Positions 34,562 through 43,980 are shown, counted from the first letter of the stretch. The stretch: DNA of 64,000 nt from Natronorubrum halalkaliphilum (GCF_009834785.1 NZ_WUYX01000004.1:1-64000); one strand, 5' to 3'. Notes: generated by a model from the sequence alone, not told the origin. Program-made: numbers and translations.

Positions 34562-35634
34562 TCGTCGGCCGGCGTCGGCGCACCGCGTTCGACGTCGATG
34601 TTGCCCTCGTCGAGGTCGGCCTCGACGTTGCGGGCCGCTTCGACCATGTTCGCCATCTTGCCGTAGGCGACCTCCCGGGGAAGCAGCTTCACGCCGCAGT
34701 CCGGCGAGACGACGAGCTGTTCCGGCGGGACGACCTCGAGCCCTTTCTTGATGTTCTCCTCGATCTGTTCGACGGATTCGACCTCGGCGACGTGGGCGTC
34801 GGTGACGCCGAGCGCGAGGTCCTTCGAGAACTCGGGGTCCTTGAAGACGTCGAGCTGGTCGTAGTCGCCGTTCGCGAGTTCGAGGTCGAACTCGTCGACG
34901 GGGAACTCGAGGATCTCGGGGTAGATACGCGAGTAGTCGCCGTAACAGACGTGCAGACCGATACGGACGTCCTCGTCGATGTCCTCGACGATGTGTTCCA
35001 GCGCCTCGCCGACGATGGCGTGGTCGTCGGGCGTCGTCGCGAGCGCGGGCTCGTCGATCTGGATGTAGCGCGCGCCGGCGTCGACGAGCTTCTCGATCTC
35101 CTCGTTGACGAGGTCGGCGAGCTCGAGCGTGAGCTCGTCGTCGTCGTCGTAGGCCTCGTTGAACGACCAGTTGGCGAGCGTGTAGGGACCGGTGATCGGG
35201 ACCTTGACGGGACGGTCGCTCGCGTCGGCGGTGAACTCGTACTCGTCGACGAGCCAGCTCTCGTCGTACTCGACTTCGCTGACGACGGAGGGCTTGTCGA
35301 AGTAGTTGTGTCCCCACACCTTGACGGGGCCGTTGAACTCGTAGCCCTCGATCCGGTGGGCGAAGAACTCGACCATCTCGTTGCGCCGCATCTCGCCGTC
35401 CACGACGACGTCGAGACCCGCGCGCTCGTGTTCGTTCGTGATGAGCCGCGAGGCGTCGTCTTTGGCCTCCTGATAGTCGTCCTCGTCGAACCCGTGATCG
35501 GGGTCCTGATAGAGCTCTTTCGCGCGGTTGAGCCACTTGGGCTTGGGGTAGGAGCCGACGACGGTCGTCAGCAGGAAGTGGTCGTTCGCGTGGTCGTCCG
35601 GTCGGAACTGGTCTTTGTTCTCGTTCGTGCTCAT
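34558..35634 (-). CDS. metE: Cobalamin-independent methionine synthase, catalytic subunit
   Basis: 358 residues, corresponding to the C-terminal half of bacterial MetE. Zinc ligands are visible as His228 and Cys230 in GLHVCYGDY and Cys313 in SPDCGVKLL; the fold signature YIQIDEPALAT is at 190-200. TTVVGSYPKPKWL is the usual start of this domain. It transfers a methyl group to homocysteine; the archaeal methyl donor is uncertain because the tri-glutamate folate domain is absent. The start overlaps the stop of the upstream MetE-like gene by 4 nt (ATGA), so the two are co-translated. The stop codon is provided by element E. Confidence 0.93.
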   Translation of the reverse strand: MSTNENKDQFRPDDHANDHFLLTTVVGSYPKPKWLNRAKELYQDPDHGFDEDDYQEAKDDASRLITNEHERAGLDVVVDGEMRRNEMVEFFAHRIEGYEFNGPVKVWGHNYFDKPSVVSEVEYDESWLVDEYEFTADASDRPVKVPITGPYTLANWSFNEAYDDDDELTLELADLVNEEIEKLVDAGARYIQIDEPALATTPDDHAIVGEALEHIVEDIDEDVRIGLHVCYGDYSRIYPEILEFPVDEFDLELANGDYDQLDVFKDPEFSKDLALGVTDAHVAEVESVEQIEENIKKGLEVVPPEQLVVSPDCGVKLLPREVAYGKMANMVEAARNVEADLDEGNIDVERGAPTPADD

Positions 35635-36635
35635 GGGGCTGTCACCTCCGCGAGGTCCGCGGCTTCGGCGAGGACCTCGAGTTTCTCGACGTACTTCCCG
35701 TAGGGCAGGTAGAACGTCTCCGTATTTGTGGTCAGATAGGTCGTTTCGAACTCGGTTACCTGCAACTGATCCGCGACCCAGTCGACCCGGTCGCGAATCG
35801 CTTCGGGGTCCTCGACGAGCGTGTTCTGCCCGTCCGCGAGCCCCAGCGAGATGTCGCCGGTTGCGCCGTACTCCTGAAGGTTGTAGATGTTGTCGTCCTG
35901 ATTCGCGACGAAGTCGAAGCCGACCGCGTCGATATCGGCGTCGAGCAAGTGGGCGTAGACCTTCTCCTCGAGTGCGCCCCAGTAGGGCTGAACGACGACG
36001 TCGGCGTCGATGGCGCTTGCAACCCGATCGATCGCCTCGCTCGCGCGTTCGTCTTCGCCGTCTTCGGGCGGCTCCTCGACGAGGGACGGCTCGAGCAGGA
36101 ACAGCGTCTCGACGTCGGGGAAGGCGTCGACCTCGCCCGCGAGGAACTCTGCAACTGCGCCGAGGAACTCGGCGTCGTCGCCGTAGTGTTCGTCGGTCGC
36201 GAGGTCGGCCAGCGAGTACGGGCCGGGGAGAACGGCCTGCAGATCGTCGCCGTCAGCGAGTTCGGCTGCCGTCTCGAGTTCGCTCGCGACGTCGCCCGAG
36301 AACTCGAGGTCGCCGCTGACGACCGGCTCTCGGTAGAAGTTGTTGTTGTCGTAGTAGCGGACGATGCCGCGGGTTTCGACGGCGTCGTGGACGGCCAGCG
36401 GGTGGGCGAGCATGTCGTCCCAGCGCAGTTGCCCTTCGACGACGCGGTCGAGTCCGGCCGACTGCTGGACGTCGATCACGTCCTCGCGTGCCTCCTCGTA
36501 GGCCGCGGTGATCGCCTCGTCCTCGTCGCCGCTGATGAGGTCGTGTTTCTGGTGGCCCTTCAGATCCGAGAGGTCGTCTTTCGCCCAGTCCGGGAGCGGA
36601 AAGAGCCCCGGCGTGGTCGAAACGTACTCAGTCAT
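35631..36635 (-). CDS. MetE-like methionine synthase partner subunit, lacking zinc ligands
   Basis: 334 residues with the same barrel pattern as its downstream partner (TTPGLFPLPDWAKDDL, LPGPYSLADL, LFLLEPSLVEEP, QPYWGALEEKV). The positions equivalent to the zinc ligands are non-metal residues: QPYWG replaces the His-x-Cys segment and there is no DCG motif. It is therefore probably a structural or substrate-binding half of a split MetE. First gene of the pair, with a 4-nt overlap. ATG 36635 fits the conserved start (MTEYVSTTPGLFPLP). Confidence 0.88.
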   Translation of the reverse strand: MTEYVSTTPGLFPLPDWAKDDLSDLKGHQKHDLISGDEDEAITAAYEEAREDVIDVQQSAGLDRVVEGQLRWDDMLAHPLAVHDAVETRGIVRYYDNNNFYREPVVSGDLEFSGDVASELETAAELADGDDLQAVLPGPYSLADLATDEHYGDDAEFLGAVAEFLAGEVDAFPDVETLFLLEPSLVEEPPEDGEDERASEAIDRVASAIDADVVVQPYWGALEEKVYAHLLDADIDAVGFDFVANQDDNIYNLQEYGATGDISLGLADGQNTLVEDPEAIRDRVDWVADQLQVTEFETTYLTTNTETFYLPYGKYVEKLEVLAEAADLAEVTAP

Positions 36636-36662
36636 CGTGACTCCGGCTAGGCTATACCGACG

Positions 36663-36673
36663 CTTAATATTTT
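36663..36673 (-). promoter_or_regulatory. TATA-like box of the methionine synthase operon
   Basis: Minus-strand AAAATATTAAG centred about 33 nt before the ATG at 36635, in the only AT-rich patch of this gap. No riboswitch-like structure is evident. Confidence 0.5.
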
Positions 36674-36837
36674 CCATCCAAGTTAATGCTCCACAGTAAT
36701 TTTGTCCGACTCGACCCGGATCGAGCGCGCCCTCGAGTGGCGACCCGCGACACATCCGCCGACCGAGAAGCGAATCGAGCAACTACTCGAGGTGGTCTCG
36801 GCTACGGAGAGAACGGGAATCCACGAACGGCGGGCTC

Positions 36838-37416
36838 CTATCGAACGAGTTCGAGCACCGTCAGCGTCTCGAAGGGGAACGAGTCGTCGGCGACGGCGAC
36901 GGCGCTAAATCCTTCGTCGCCCGCCCGTTCGACCACTTCGTCGACGCCTGTGAGACTGCTGACGAGCAGGTAGACGACGCCGTCGGGCGCGAGCACGCGA
37001 CCGACGCGGGCGAGAAACGGATCGATGACGGCTCGGCCGTCCTCGCCGCCCGAAAGGGCCCGTTCCATCCAGTCGTCCCACTCGTTTTCGGGGTCGGTCG
37101 GGAGATACGGCGGATTGAACGCGACCGCGTCGAACGCTTCGTCGGCGAACGGGGAAACCAGATCCGCACGAACCGTCTCGACGCCCTCAGCACGGGCCTG
37201 TCGAACGGCGTGCGGGTTCAGATCCGACGCGACGACGCGGGCGGCCGTCTCGTCGGCGATCCGGCCCGCGACGTACCCCGATCCGGTGCCGACCTCGAGA
37301 ACGAGTCGCTCCTCGGCGTTGCCGAGCCGATCGCAGGCGGCTTCGGCGAGCAGTTGGGAATCCTCCGCTGGCTGGTACACGTCGGCCTGATCGTCGCGCT
37401 GATCTCTGAGTGTCAT
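36838..37416 (-). CDS. HemK/PrmC-type methyltransferase (HemK2-like)
   Basis: 192 residues. Begins YQPAEDSQLLAEAA, then motif I VLEVGTGSGYVAGRI, VVASDLNPHAV, and the catalytic FNPPYLPTD. Size and the YQPAEDS lead match archaeal/eukaryotic HemK2 (Mtq2), which methylates the Gln of the GGQ motif in release factor aRF1. It starts 7 bp after the stop of mscS, so it is the last gene of that cluster. Confidence 0.92.
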   Translation of the reverse strand: MTLRDQRDDQADVYQPAEDSQLLAEAACDRLGNAEERLVLEVGTGSGYVAGRIADETAARVVASDLNPHAVRQARAEGVETVRADLVSPFADEAFDAVAFNPPYLPTDPENEWDDWMERALSGGEDGRAVIDPFLARVGRVLAPDGVVYLLVSSLTGVDEVVERAGDEGFSAVAVADDSFPFETLTVLELVR

Positions 37417-37423
37417 TTCGTAG

Positions 37424-38605
37424 TTAGTCGTCCTCCGATGGCATCTCGCGTCGCGTCTCGTGGCGTTGGTCTTGGACCTGTTCGCCGGAGCGGCCCTCGC
37501 CCATCGACCGAGTCCCGTCGTCGGCGACCTGAAACCCGCCGGTTTCGGCTCGTCCGGACAGTTCCCGCTGGGGATACGGGATCTTGATCCCTTCGTCCTC
37601 GAACCTCGCTTTGATCGCGTGAATCGCGGCCGTACGCGCCTTCGAGAACCGCCTGGCGCTCGGGTTGTCGATCCAGAACCGGACGCCGAGAACGACGGCC
37701 GAGTCGCCGAATTCCTTGGTGATGACCCGCGGCGAGGGAGCGGTCAGTGACTCGTCGAGGTCGGCGACGACCGTCTTCGCGATGTCGCCGGCCCGTTCGG
37801 GATCGGACGCGTAATCGACCCCCACGTCGACCTCGACCCGCAACCGGCCGCGTTTCGACCGATTCGTCACCATACTCGAGGCGATGACGTCGTTGGGGAT
37901 CATGATGTACTCGCCGTCGAACGACTGGAGTCGCGTGTTGACGATCGAGATGTCGGTGACGATCCCCTCCTCGTCGTCGACTTCGATCCAGTCGCCGATC
38001 TCGAACGGCCGATCGAACATCAGGACGAACCCGGAAAGGACCGTCCCGAGGGTTTGCCGGGCGGCCATACCGATGACGATGCCGGCGAACCCGGCCCCGA
38101 CGAGCAGCCCGCCGAGGTCGTCGATCCAAAGACCGAGGATAACGATGAGCGACAGCGACCAGATGATCACCTGCGAGGTACGGTGGGTGATTTCGCGCTG
38201 GTGATCCGTGACGGCCGAGGCCGAGCCGAGCACTTCGTCGAGGACTCGCTTGACGAATCGTGTGACGATGAGCGTCCCGACGACGAAGATGAAGGAGACG
38301 GCCGCCTGCACGATGATCTGGTCGCCGAGGCCGAGGGTCTCGGTGTAGATATCGTAGAGTTCGTCCGTCAATCCCCAGACGCCGAGCACCAGAGCAAGCG
38401 TCGCCGCGCAGGTACCGATGAGGACCGTCGTCGACACGATATCGCTGTACAACGGTTTGGTTCGCTCGTTGAGCCAGCCCTGTAGTTGCCGATAGGACAG
38501 CAAAACGATCAGTAACAGTCCGACCGCCGCGATCGTTACCGCGATCTGGAAATTCGTCCCGAACGCGTCGGACAGCCGATCGAGTGCGGTCAGTAACACG
38601 GACAT
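37424..38605 (-). CDS. MscS family mechanosensitive channel
   Basis: 393 residues. Helices at about 18-38, 60-80, 100-120 and 150-175, then the pore-lining GLLVGAGFAGIVIGMAARQT and the beta-domain start LGTVLSGFVLMFDRPFEIGDWIEV, which is diagnostic for MscS. The C-terminal cytoplasmic domain ends in a charged tail (SGEQVQDQRHETRREMPSEDD). It would open under membrane tension to release solutes on hypo-osmotic shock. Confidence 0.93.
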   Translation of the reverse strand: MSVLLTALDRLSDAFGTNFQIAVTIAAVGLLLIVLLSYRQLQGWLNERTKPLYSDIVSTTVLIGTCAATLALVLGVWGLTDELYDIYTETLGLGDQIIVQAAVSFIFVVGTLIVTRFVKRVLDEVLGSASAVTDHQREITHRTSQVIIWSLSLIVILGLWIDDLGGLLVGAGFAGIVIGMAARQTLGTVLSGFVLMFDRPFEIGDWIEVDDEEGIVTDISIVNTRLQSFDGEYIMIPNDVIASSMVTNRSKRGRLRVEVDVGVDYASDPERAGDIAKTVVADLDESLTAPSPRVITKEFGDSAVVLGVRFWIDNPSARRFSKARTAAIHAIKARFEDEGIKIPYPQRELSGRAETGGFQVADDGTRSMGEGRSGEQVQDQRHETRREMPSEDD

Positions 38606-38742
38606 AGATCAGTCCTCGTCTCTCTCGAGCGAATGATCCGCGCAGCTATGAGTATCCGTCGGTCGTGATCGGTACTGGGATCGAGTCCCGTGCGTTCGGA
38701 CGGGGCGGTCACAACGCGACCCGTAACGCCGATTCTGAGGCC

Positions 38743-39585
38743 TCACTGTCCGTCGCCAATTTCGCTAACGTCGGCCGCAAGCTGGGCCAGCGCCGCGAAC
38801 TCGGCGGGCGTCATCGCGCCGGCTCGTTTCCGCAGAATATCCTCGTCGGCCGCTTCGACGACCGAATCGGGTTCCTCGAGCCCCGAGATATGGGCCGTGT
38901 TCCGGATCGCGTTGCGGATCGTCTTCCGGCGCTGGGTGAACAGCGCCTTTACGAACCGCAGGAAGAAGTCCTCGTCGTCGACCTCGTAGTCGGGGTCGCG
39001 TGGCACTAGCCGAACGACGGCGCTCTGGACCGCCGGCGGCGGCGAGAACGCCTCCTTCGGGATCGATTCGACGAGTTCGGCCTCGGCATAGTGCTGGGTC
39101 GACACGGAGAGCCGGCCGTACTCCGAGCTGCCGGGTTCGGCGACCATCCGCTCGGCGAACTCCTGTTGAAACATCAGGACGAGCGGCCGCGTTTCGGGCA
39201 GCAGTCGGAACGTGATCTCGCTCGAGACGCCGTAGGGAAGGTTCGAGACGGAGGCCGTAAAGTCGGGGAGGTCGACCTCGAGGGCGTCGCCCTCGATCAC
39301 GGTCAACCGGCCGGCGTCGATCTCCTCGGCGAACTCCTCGCGCAGGAACGCGGCGAGGTCGCGGTCGCGCTCGACGACGGTGACCTCGTCTGCGATCGCC
39401 AGCAGCCGATCCGTCAGTGCACCGGTTCCGCCCCCAATTTCGAGCAGGTGATCGGTGTCGGCGTCTATTTCGTTCAGATAGGTCGGCAGCCGATCCAACA
39501 CGCGATCGTCGACGAGAAAGTGCTGGTCGCGGTCCGGATCGCCCCGGACGCCCGCCCGGGCGATCAGTCCGTCTGGATCTCTCAT
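38743..39585 (-). CDS. rsmA: 16S rRNA dimethyladenosine transferase RsmA (KsgA/Dim1)
   Basis: 280 residues. DQHFLVDDRVLDRL is the conserved N-terminus, HLLEIGGGTGALTDRLL is motif I, VVERDRDLAAFL the acidic SAM loop, and VSNLPYGVSSEI the NLPY catalytic motif. It dimethylates two adjacent adenines near the 3' end of 16S rRNA. It follows DUF655 by 81 bp in the rpl21e-rpoF-DUF655-rsmA order that is widely conserved in Euryarchaeota. Confidence 0.95.
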   Translation of the reverse strand: MRDPDGLIARAGVRGDPDRDQHFLVDDRVLDRLPTYLNEIDADTDHLLEIGGGTGALTDRLLAIADEVTVVERDRDLAAFLREEFAEEIDAGRLTVIEGDALEVDLPDFTASVSNLPYGVSSEITFRLLPETRPLVLMFQQEFAERMVAEPGSSEYGRLSVSTQHYAEAELVESIPKEAFSPPPAVQSAVVRLVPRDPDYEVDDEDFFLRFVKALFTQRRKTIRNAIRNTAHISGLEEPDSVVEAADEDILRKRAGAMTPAEFAALAQLAADVSEIGDGQ

Positions 39586-39666
39586 TGGCCGGGTTTCGGT
39601 GGGCGTCGGTGTAAACGCACCGTCTCGGCTGCGGGAGAAGAGGTCTTGCTCCTGGTACTGTTCCCG

Positions 39667-40257
39667 TTACTGCTCTTGTTCGTGTCGGCCGACGAACGTC
39701 TGATATTTCAGGTCGTCGTCGCGCAACTCCTCGAGAATCCGCTCGACGAGAATTTCATCGGGGTCGTGGAGCCCGGAAACGCGCTCGGACAGTTCCTCGA
39801 AGCTCTCGAAGGGCTTGCGTTTACGTTCGTCGAGGATGCCGTTGCGGAGTTTCTTCCCGATACCCGGCAGGAGATTCAGCTGGTGGAGCCGCAGCGTGAT
39901 CGGTTGGGCGTCGTTGTAGAAGTCGACAAACCGCTGTTCGTCCTCCTCGACGAGGTCGGCGACGACGTACTCGAGTTCCGACTGGGCACCCGAGGAGAGA
40001 TCCGCGTAGTCGACGCGGTGTGCTTCGGTGACGATCTCGCGTTCGTCGCGGGGTTCGATAACGACCTCGCTGCCGATCGTGAGTCGCTCGTCTTCGTCGA
40101 AGGCGACCTGATAGAGCTGAAAATCGCCGGTTTCGAGGACGTAACCTGCCGGTGACTTCTGGTACTGAGGACGACCGTCGTCCGAGAGCCCGTGGGCGAG
40201 ATAATCCAGTACGACTGCGTGACGAGTGTCCGTCCCGTCGATATCGTCGCTACTCAT
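39667..40257 (-). CDS. DUF655 family RNA-associated protein
   Basis: 196 residues. An OB-like beta domain (about 45-120) is followed by a helix-hairpin-helix-like segment LNLLPGIGKKLRNGILDERK and FESFEELSERV. DUF655 proteins are archaeal and always sit between rpoF and rsmA; a nucleic-acid role is inferred from the HhH. Starts 46 bp after the rpoF stop. Confidence 0.9.
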   Translation of the reverse strand: MSSDDIDGTDTRHAVVLDYLAHGLSDDGRPQYQKSPAGYVLETGDFQLYQVAFDEDERLTIGSEVVIEPRDEREIVTEAHRVDYADLSSGAQSELEYVVADLVEEDEQRFVDFYNDAQPITLRLHQLNLLPGIGKKLRNGILDERKRKPFESFEELSERVSGLHDPDEILVERILEELRDDDLKYQTFVGRHEQEQ

Positions 40258-40303
40258 TGTGTCACGATACGGTGACGGCGTACTTAAAGAGTCGGCCCCG
40301 GCC

Positions 40304-40660
40304 TCAGACGTACTGCGCGATGACGTTGAGGATCTCGTCGAGTTCGTCCCCCGACAGCGAGTACCGTTGCTGTGCGTACACCGATCGGAGTTCGTCCCGG
40401 TTGCGCGGGAGGAGGTTAGCGATCTTGTAGGCCGTCGGCTCGTCGACCTTCTCCATGTCTTGGAGGTCGTCGACGAGGTCCTGTGCCTCCGCGGGCTCTA
40501 AGACCGCGAATCGGTTCGCGTGTTCGATCGCTCGTGCGAGCTCGTAGCGGAGCTCGCGGTCCTCGTCCATCGCGCGTTCGGCTTCGATGTCGGCGAGCAG
40601 CTCCTTCGTTTCCGAGACCGTCAGGAACTCCTCGTCGACGATCTCTTTGAAGATCGTCAT
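40304..40660 (-). CDS. rpoF: DNA-directed RNA polymerase subunit F (Rpo4/Rpb4)
   Basis: 118 residues. MTIFKEIVDEEFLTVSETKE, an alpha-helical body, and LQDMEKVDEPTAYKIANLLP followed by YSLSGDELDEILNVIAQYV, the HRDC-like Rpb4 core. It pairs with subunit E (Rpo7) to form the RNA polymerase stalk. It begins 6 bp after the rpl21e stop. Confidence 0.94.
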   Translation of the reverse strand: MTIFKEIVDEEFLTVSETKELLADIEAERAMDEDRELRYELARAIEHANRFAVLEPAEAQDLVDDLQDMEKVDEPTAYKIANLLPRNRDELRSVYAQQRYSLSGDELDEILNVIAQYV

Positions 40661-40666
40661 CCTGAC

Positions 40667-40975
40667 TCAGATCCGGGACTTCTCCTGGTTCTGGGCGCGC
40701 ATGTGCGCGGCGGTGACGATCAGCGTCTTCTCCTTCCCGGAGTCGCTGATCTGAACCTTGAACGCATCGCCCTGTTTACCGACGACTTCGCCGGTCTGTC
40801 CGTCGAAGCGCGGGTGGAAGCGTCCCTTAGGGACGCTCGGGTCGATCTTCAGGTGGACTTTTTCTCCTTCTTCGTACTCCTGAATCGCTCGCTGTGGTGG
40901 CGAGGAGCCGCGATCTCGAGGCTTGTTTGCGAGTTTTCTCCGCGTTCCCTGACGAGGGCCATTAGAGTTCGGCAT
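40667..40975 (-). CDS. rpl21e: 50S ribosomal protein L21e
   Basis: 102 residues. [60 protein letters not shown] are near-universal for archaeal L21e. It is the first gene of the informational cluster. ATG 40975 gives the conserved N-terminus. Confidence 0.96.
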   Translation of the reverse strand: MPNSNGPRQGTRRKLANKPRDRGSSPPQRAIQEYEEGEKVHLKIDPSVPKGRFHPRFDGQTGEVVGKQGDAFKVQISDSGKEKTLIVTAAHMRAQNQEKSRI

Positions 40976-41002
40976 AGTCGTACGACGCTCTTGATCGGTG
41001 AC

Positions 41003-41013
41003 GGTTATAAAAC
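41003..41013 (-). promoter_or_regulatory. Promoter of the rpl21e operon
   Basis: Minus-strand GTTTTATAACC, a strong haloarchaeal TATA box centred about 33 nt before the rpl21e ATG. Confidence 0.65.
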
Positions 41014-41237
41014 GCACGTCTTGGCGCGCCTCGAATACCGGAGCCAGTCAGGGAACCGGTTGAATGCGGGCTGTTACCCCTCCCCGTTCCGTTCGAACAC
41101 GAATCGAGAGCCGAGCCGTCGTCCCATTCTCCCGTTTTCAAGCCGCAAATCGTCGGTTCTCGCCGGTTCCCGAAAGGAGGGGTTAACCGGTTCTTTGTCC
41201 ACGGATAGTTATCAGTCGCCGGCTCGCGTGCAGAAAC

Positions 41238-41927
41238 ATGCGCCACTACGACGTTCGACTCTCTCCGGCGGACGGATGGTTTCATCCGTTCGAAAAGCGA
41301 CTCGAGCGAGCGGAGCGGGTCAGACGCGTCGCGATTCACAGGATCCGTCTCATCGGCGACGAACTGGGGGTGGTGCTGTACGAACTGGCGGGTGACATCG
41401 ACCGGATCGAGCGACTCGTCGAGGAAGAACTCGGCTCGCTGGGCTACTGGATCGACGAGTTCGACGGCCGGATATTCCTCTGTTCGCTGTTCGTCCCGAA
41501 CGACACCGTCCGCGAACTCCTCCGCGTGACGCGGGAATTTCGCGTGTTCCTCGACCCGCCGCTGACCTACACCCGGAACGGCGACCTACAGGTGACGTAC
41601 TTCGCCACCGAACAGTCGTTCCAGCGGGCGGTGGACATCATCCCCGACGATATCGACGTCACCCTCGAGACGAAACAGGCGTTCGACCCCACCGAGAACG
41701 TCTTTCTCGCGAAACTCACGACGCGACAGCGCCGGCTGTTCGAGACGGCCATCGATCTCGGCTACTACGGCTCACCGCGGGACGCGACCTACGAGGAGAT
41801 CGGTCGAGAGGTCGGAATCGCCGGCGGAACGGTCGGTGAACATCTCCGGAAGATCGAGGCGAAACTCGTCGATCACATCGTATCCGCGTCGGTTACGGAC
41901 CCGATGGAACGCAAACGGATCCAGTGA
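41238..41927 (+). CDS. Bacterio-opsin activator (Bat)-type HTH regulator
   Basis: 229 residues. The N-terminal sensor-like domain (1-150) contains VLYELAGDIDRIERLVEEE. The C-terminal HTH_10 domain (about 165-220) reads LTTRQRRLFETAIDLGYYGS, PRDATYEEIGREVGIAGGTV, GEHLRKIEAKL, diagnostic of the family. Target unknown, but the next gene downstream in the same direction, 72 bp away, encodes a sulfur-amino-acid enzyme. Confidence 0.9.
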   Translation: MRHYDVRLSPADGWFHPFEKRLERAERVRRVAIHRIRLIGDELGVVLYELAGDIDRIERLVEEELGSLGYWIDEFDGRIFLCSLFVPNDTVRELLRVTREFRVFLDPPLTYTRNGDLQVTYFATEQSFQRAVDIIPDDIDVTLETKQAFDPTENVFLAKLTTRQRRLFETAIDLGYYGSPRDATYEEIGREVGIAGGTVGEHLRKIEAKLVDHIVSASVTDPMERKRIQ

Positions 41928-41999
41928 GGACGGCGTCGGCACAGACGGCCGCGCCGACGGAAAGCAAGAGTAACCCTACTCGAGTGCATTGGCCTCCGC

Positions 42000-43181
42000 A
42001 TGGACGATTCAGACAGTCACGACGGCGACGATTTCCGGATCGAAACCCGCTCGATCCACGCCGGACAGGAACCCGACGCGGAGACGGGCGCACTGATGAC
42101 GCCGATCCACGCCAACTCGACGTACGAACAGGACGCCCCCGGGGAACACCGCGGCTACGAGTACTCCCGGACCGGTAACCCGACCCGAACCGACCTCGAG
42201 GCGAACCTCGCGAGCCTCGAGAACGCCGAGTATGGCCGCGCGTTCGCCAGCGGCATGGCCTCGATCAACACCGTGCTCAACCTGCTCGAGGCCGGCGACC
42301 ACGTCGTCACCGGCAACGACGTCTACGGCGGCACCCACCGCATCTTCACGCAGGTGTACGAGGACTACGACCTCGAGTTCTCCTTCGTCGACATGACCGA
42401 TCTCGAGGAGATCGAGGCCGCGTTCCGGGAGAACACGGCGCTGCTCTGGCTCGAGACCCCGACGAACCCGCTCATGTCGATCGTCGACATCGAGGGCGCA
42501 GCCGAAATCGCCCACGCGCACGACGCGCTGTGTGCGATCGACAACACGTTCGCGACGCCGTACCTCCAGCGGCCGCTGGATCTCGGCGCGGACATCGTCT
42601 CTCACTCCCTGACGAAGTATCTGGGCGGCCACTCGGACGTCGTCGTCGGCGCGCTCCTGACCAACGACGAAGAACTGGACGAGCAACTCGGCTTTTACCA
42701 GAACTCCGTCGGCGCGACGCCGGGGCCCTTCGACTCGTTCCTCGTCCTTCGGGGAACCAAGACGCTTCCCGTTCGCATGGATCGTCACTGCGAGAACGCC
42801 CGCGCGATCGCCGAGTGGCTCGACGACCATCCCGACGTCGACCGTGTCTTCTACCCCGGTCTCGAGTCCCATCCAGGCCACGAGATCGCCGCCGAGCAGA
42901 TGGACGACTTCGGCGGCATGCTCAGCTTCGAACTCGACGCGAGTCTCGAGGAGGCGAGCGAAGTCGTCTCGAGGACCGAGGTCTTCACCCTCGCTGAGAG
43001 CCTCGGCGGCGTCGAGAGCCTGATCGAACAGCCCGCGCCGATGACCCACGCGGCGATCCCCCGCGAGGAGCGCGTCGAGGCCGGCCTCACGGACGGCCTG
43101 ATCCGCGTCAGCGTCGGCATCGAGCACGTCGACGACCTGATCGGGGATCTCGAGCAGGCGATCGAGTCGGTCCTCGAGTAA
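42000..43181 (+). CDS. metB: Cystathionine gamma-synthase / Cys-Met metabolism PLP enzyme
   Basis: 393 residues. FRIETRSIHAGQEPDAETGA, EYSRTGNPTRTDLEANLASLE, AFASGMASINTVL (PLP phosphate site), AIDNTFATPYLQRPL and the Schiff-base lysine K206 in SLTKYLGGHSDV. C-terminal SLGGVESLIEQPAPMTHAAI is typical of the gamma-synthase/lyase group. Synthase versus lyase versus sulfhydrylase activity cannot be settled by sequence. Confidence 0.9.
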   Translation: MDDSDSHDGDDFRIETRSIHAGQEPDAETGALMTPIHANSTYEQDAPGEHRGYEYSRTGNPTRTDLEANLASLENAEYGRAFASGMASINTVLNLLEAGDHVVTGNDVYGGTHRIFTQVYEDYDLEFSFVDMTDLEEIEAAFRENTALLWLETPTNPLMSIVDIEGAAEIAHAHDALCAIDNTFATPYLQRPLDLGADIVSHSLTKYLGGHSDVVVGALLTNDEELDEQLGFYQNSVGATPGPFDSFLVLRGTKTLPVRMDRHCENARAIAEWLDDHPDVDRVFYPGLESHPGHEIAAEQMDDFGGMLSFELDASLEEASEVVSRTEVFTLAESLGGVESLIEQPAPMTHAAIPREERVEAGLTDGLIRVSVGIEHVDDLIGDLEQAIESVLE

Positions 43182-43190
43182 CGGGCGAGG

Positions 43191-43233
43191 TGCCGAAATA
43201 CGGCGGCGAACAAGGCACCACGAACAACGAACG
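43191..43233. repeat. Quasi-repeat of GAAC/GGCAC motifs
   Basis: Short intergenic run (CGGCGGCGAACAAGGCACCA, CGAACAACGAACGAT) resembling those at 22866-22945 and 50485-50533. Not coding. Confidence 0.4.
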
Positions 43234-43264
43234 ATCTTTCCTGCTGGCGGTAAACGGCTCGTCT

Positions 43265-43960
43265 ATGGGAACTGATCAGTCGAACGAAGAACGCGACGCG
43301 GGCGTCCACACGCTGCCGATGACGGTCGAGTTCGCGGGCAGAGAGCTGACGATCACGCCGACGCTCGTCGAGTCCGAGCGCGGACTCGTCCTGATCGACG
43401 TCGGCCCGGAGGGTACCGTCGACCCGCTCCGAACGCACCTCCGCTCGCTCGGCTACGCGCTCGAGGACATCTGGCTCGTCGTCCTGACACACCACGACGC
43501 CGACCACGCCGGCGGCGTCGCGGCCCTGCTCGAGCACGTTGATGCTGTCGTCGCGACCCACCGGGAGGAAGCGCCGTACGTGACGGGCGATCGCGATCCC
43601 CTCAAGGGCGACGGCAATCGGTATCCGCCCGTCGACGTCGATCTGGAACTCACCGGCGGTGTCCGGATTCCGACGCTCGCGGGGCCGATGGACGTCGTCG
43701 ACACGCCCGGGCACGCGCCTGGACACATCTCGCTGCACTTCCCCGAAGACGGGCTGTTGCTCGCCGGCGATGCACTCGTCGCGGATGGAAACGACCCGCT
43801 ATCCGGGCCGAAACCCGAGTTCACGCCCGACATGGATCGCGCACTCGAGTCCGTCAGCACACTCGCCGACCTCGAGATCGAGCACGTCGTCTGTTTCCAC
43901 GGCGGCTACGTCGACCGCAGTAGCGAGCGGCTTCGAGAGATCGCTGCGGACCGAGCGTGA
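43265..43960 (+). CDS. MBL-fold metallo-hydrolase
   Basis: 231 residues. LVLIDVGPEGTVDPL, the zinc motif LTHHDADHAGGVAAL, HAPGHISLHFPEDGLLLAGDAL and a final VVCFHGGYV supply the expected His/Asp ligands. A GLX2-like stand-alone hydrolase of unknown substrate. ATG 43265 is chosen because the upstream in-frame part is the quasi-repeat DNA. Confidence 0.9.
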   Translation: MGTDQSNEERDAGVHTLPMTVEFAGRELTITPTLVESERGLVLIDVGPEGTVDPLRTHLRSLGYALEDIWLVVLTHHDADHAGGVAALLEHVDAVVATHREEAPYVTGDRDPLKGDGNRYPPVDVDLELTGGVRIPTLAGPMDVVDTPGHAPGHISLHFPEDGLLLAGDALVADGNDPLSGPKPEFTPDMDRALESVSTLADLEIEHVVCFHGGYVDRSSERLREIAADRA

Positions 43961-43980
43961 TTTCGGGTGTGAGATTCAGG

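Noticed and set aside
40266-40285. ACGATACGGTGACGGCG as an element remnant
   Set aside because: It shares only GATACGG with the element; no arm or loop similarity.
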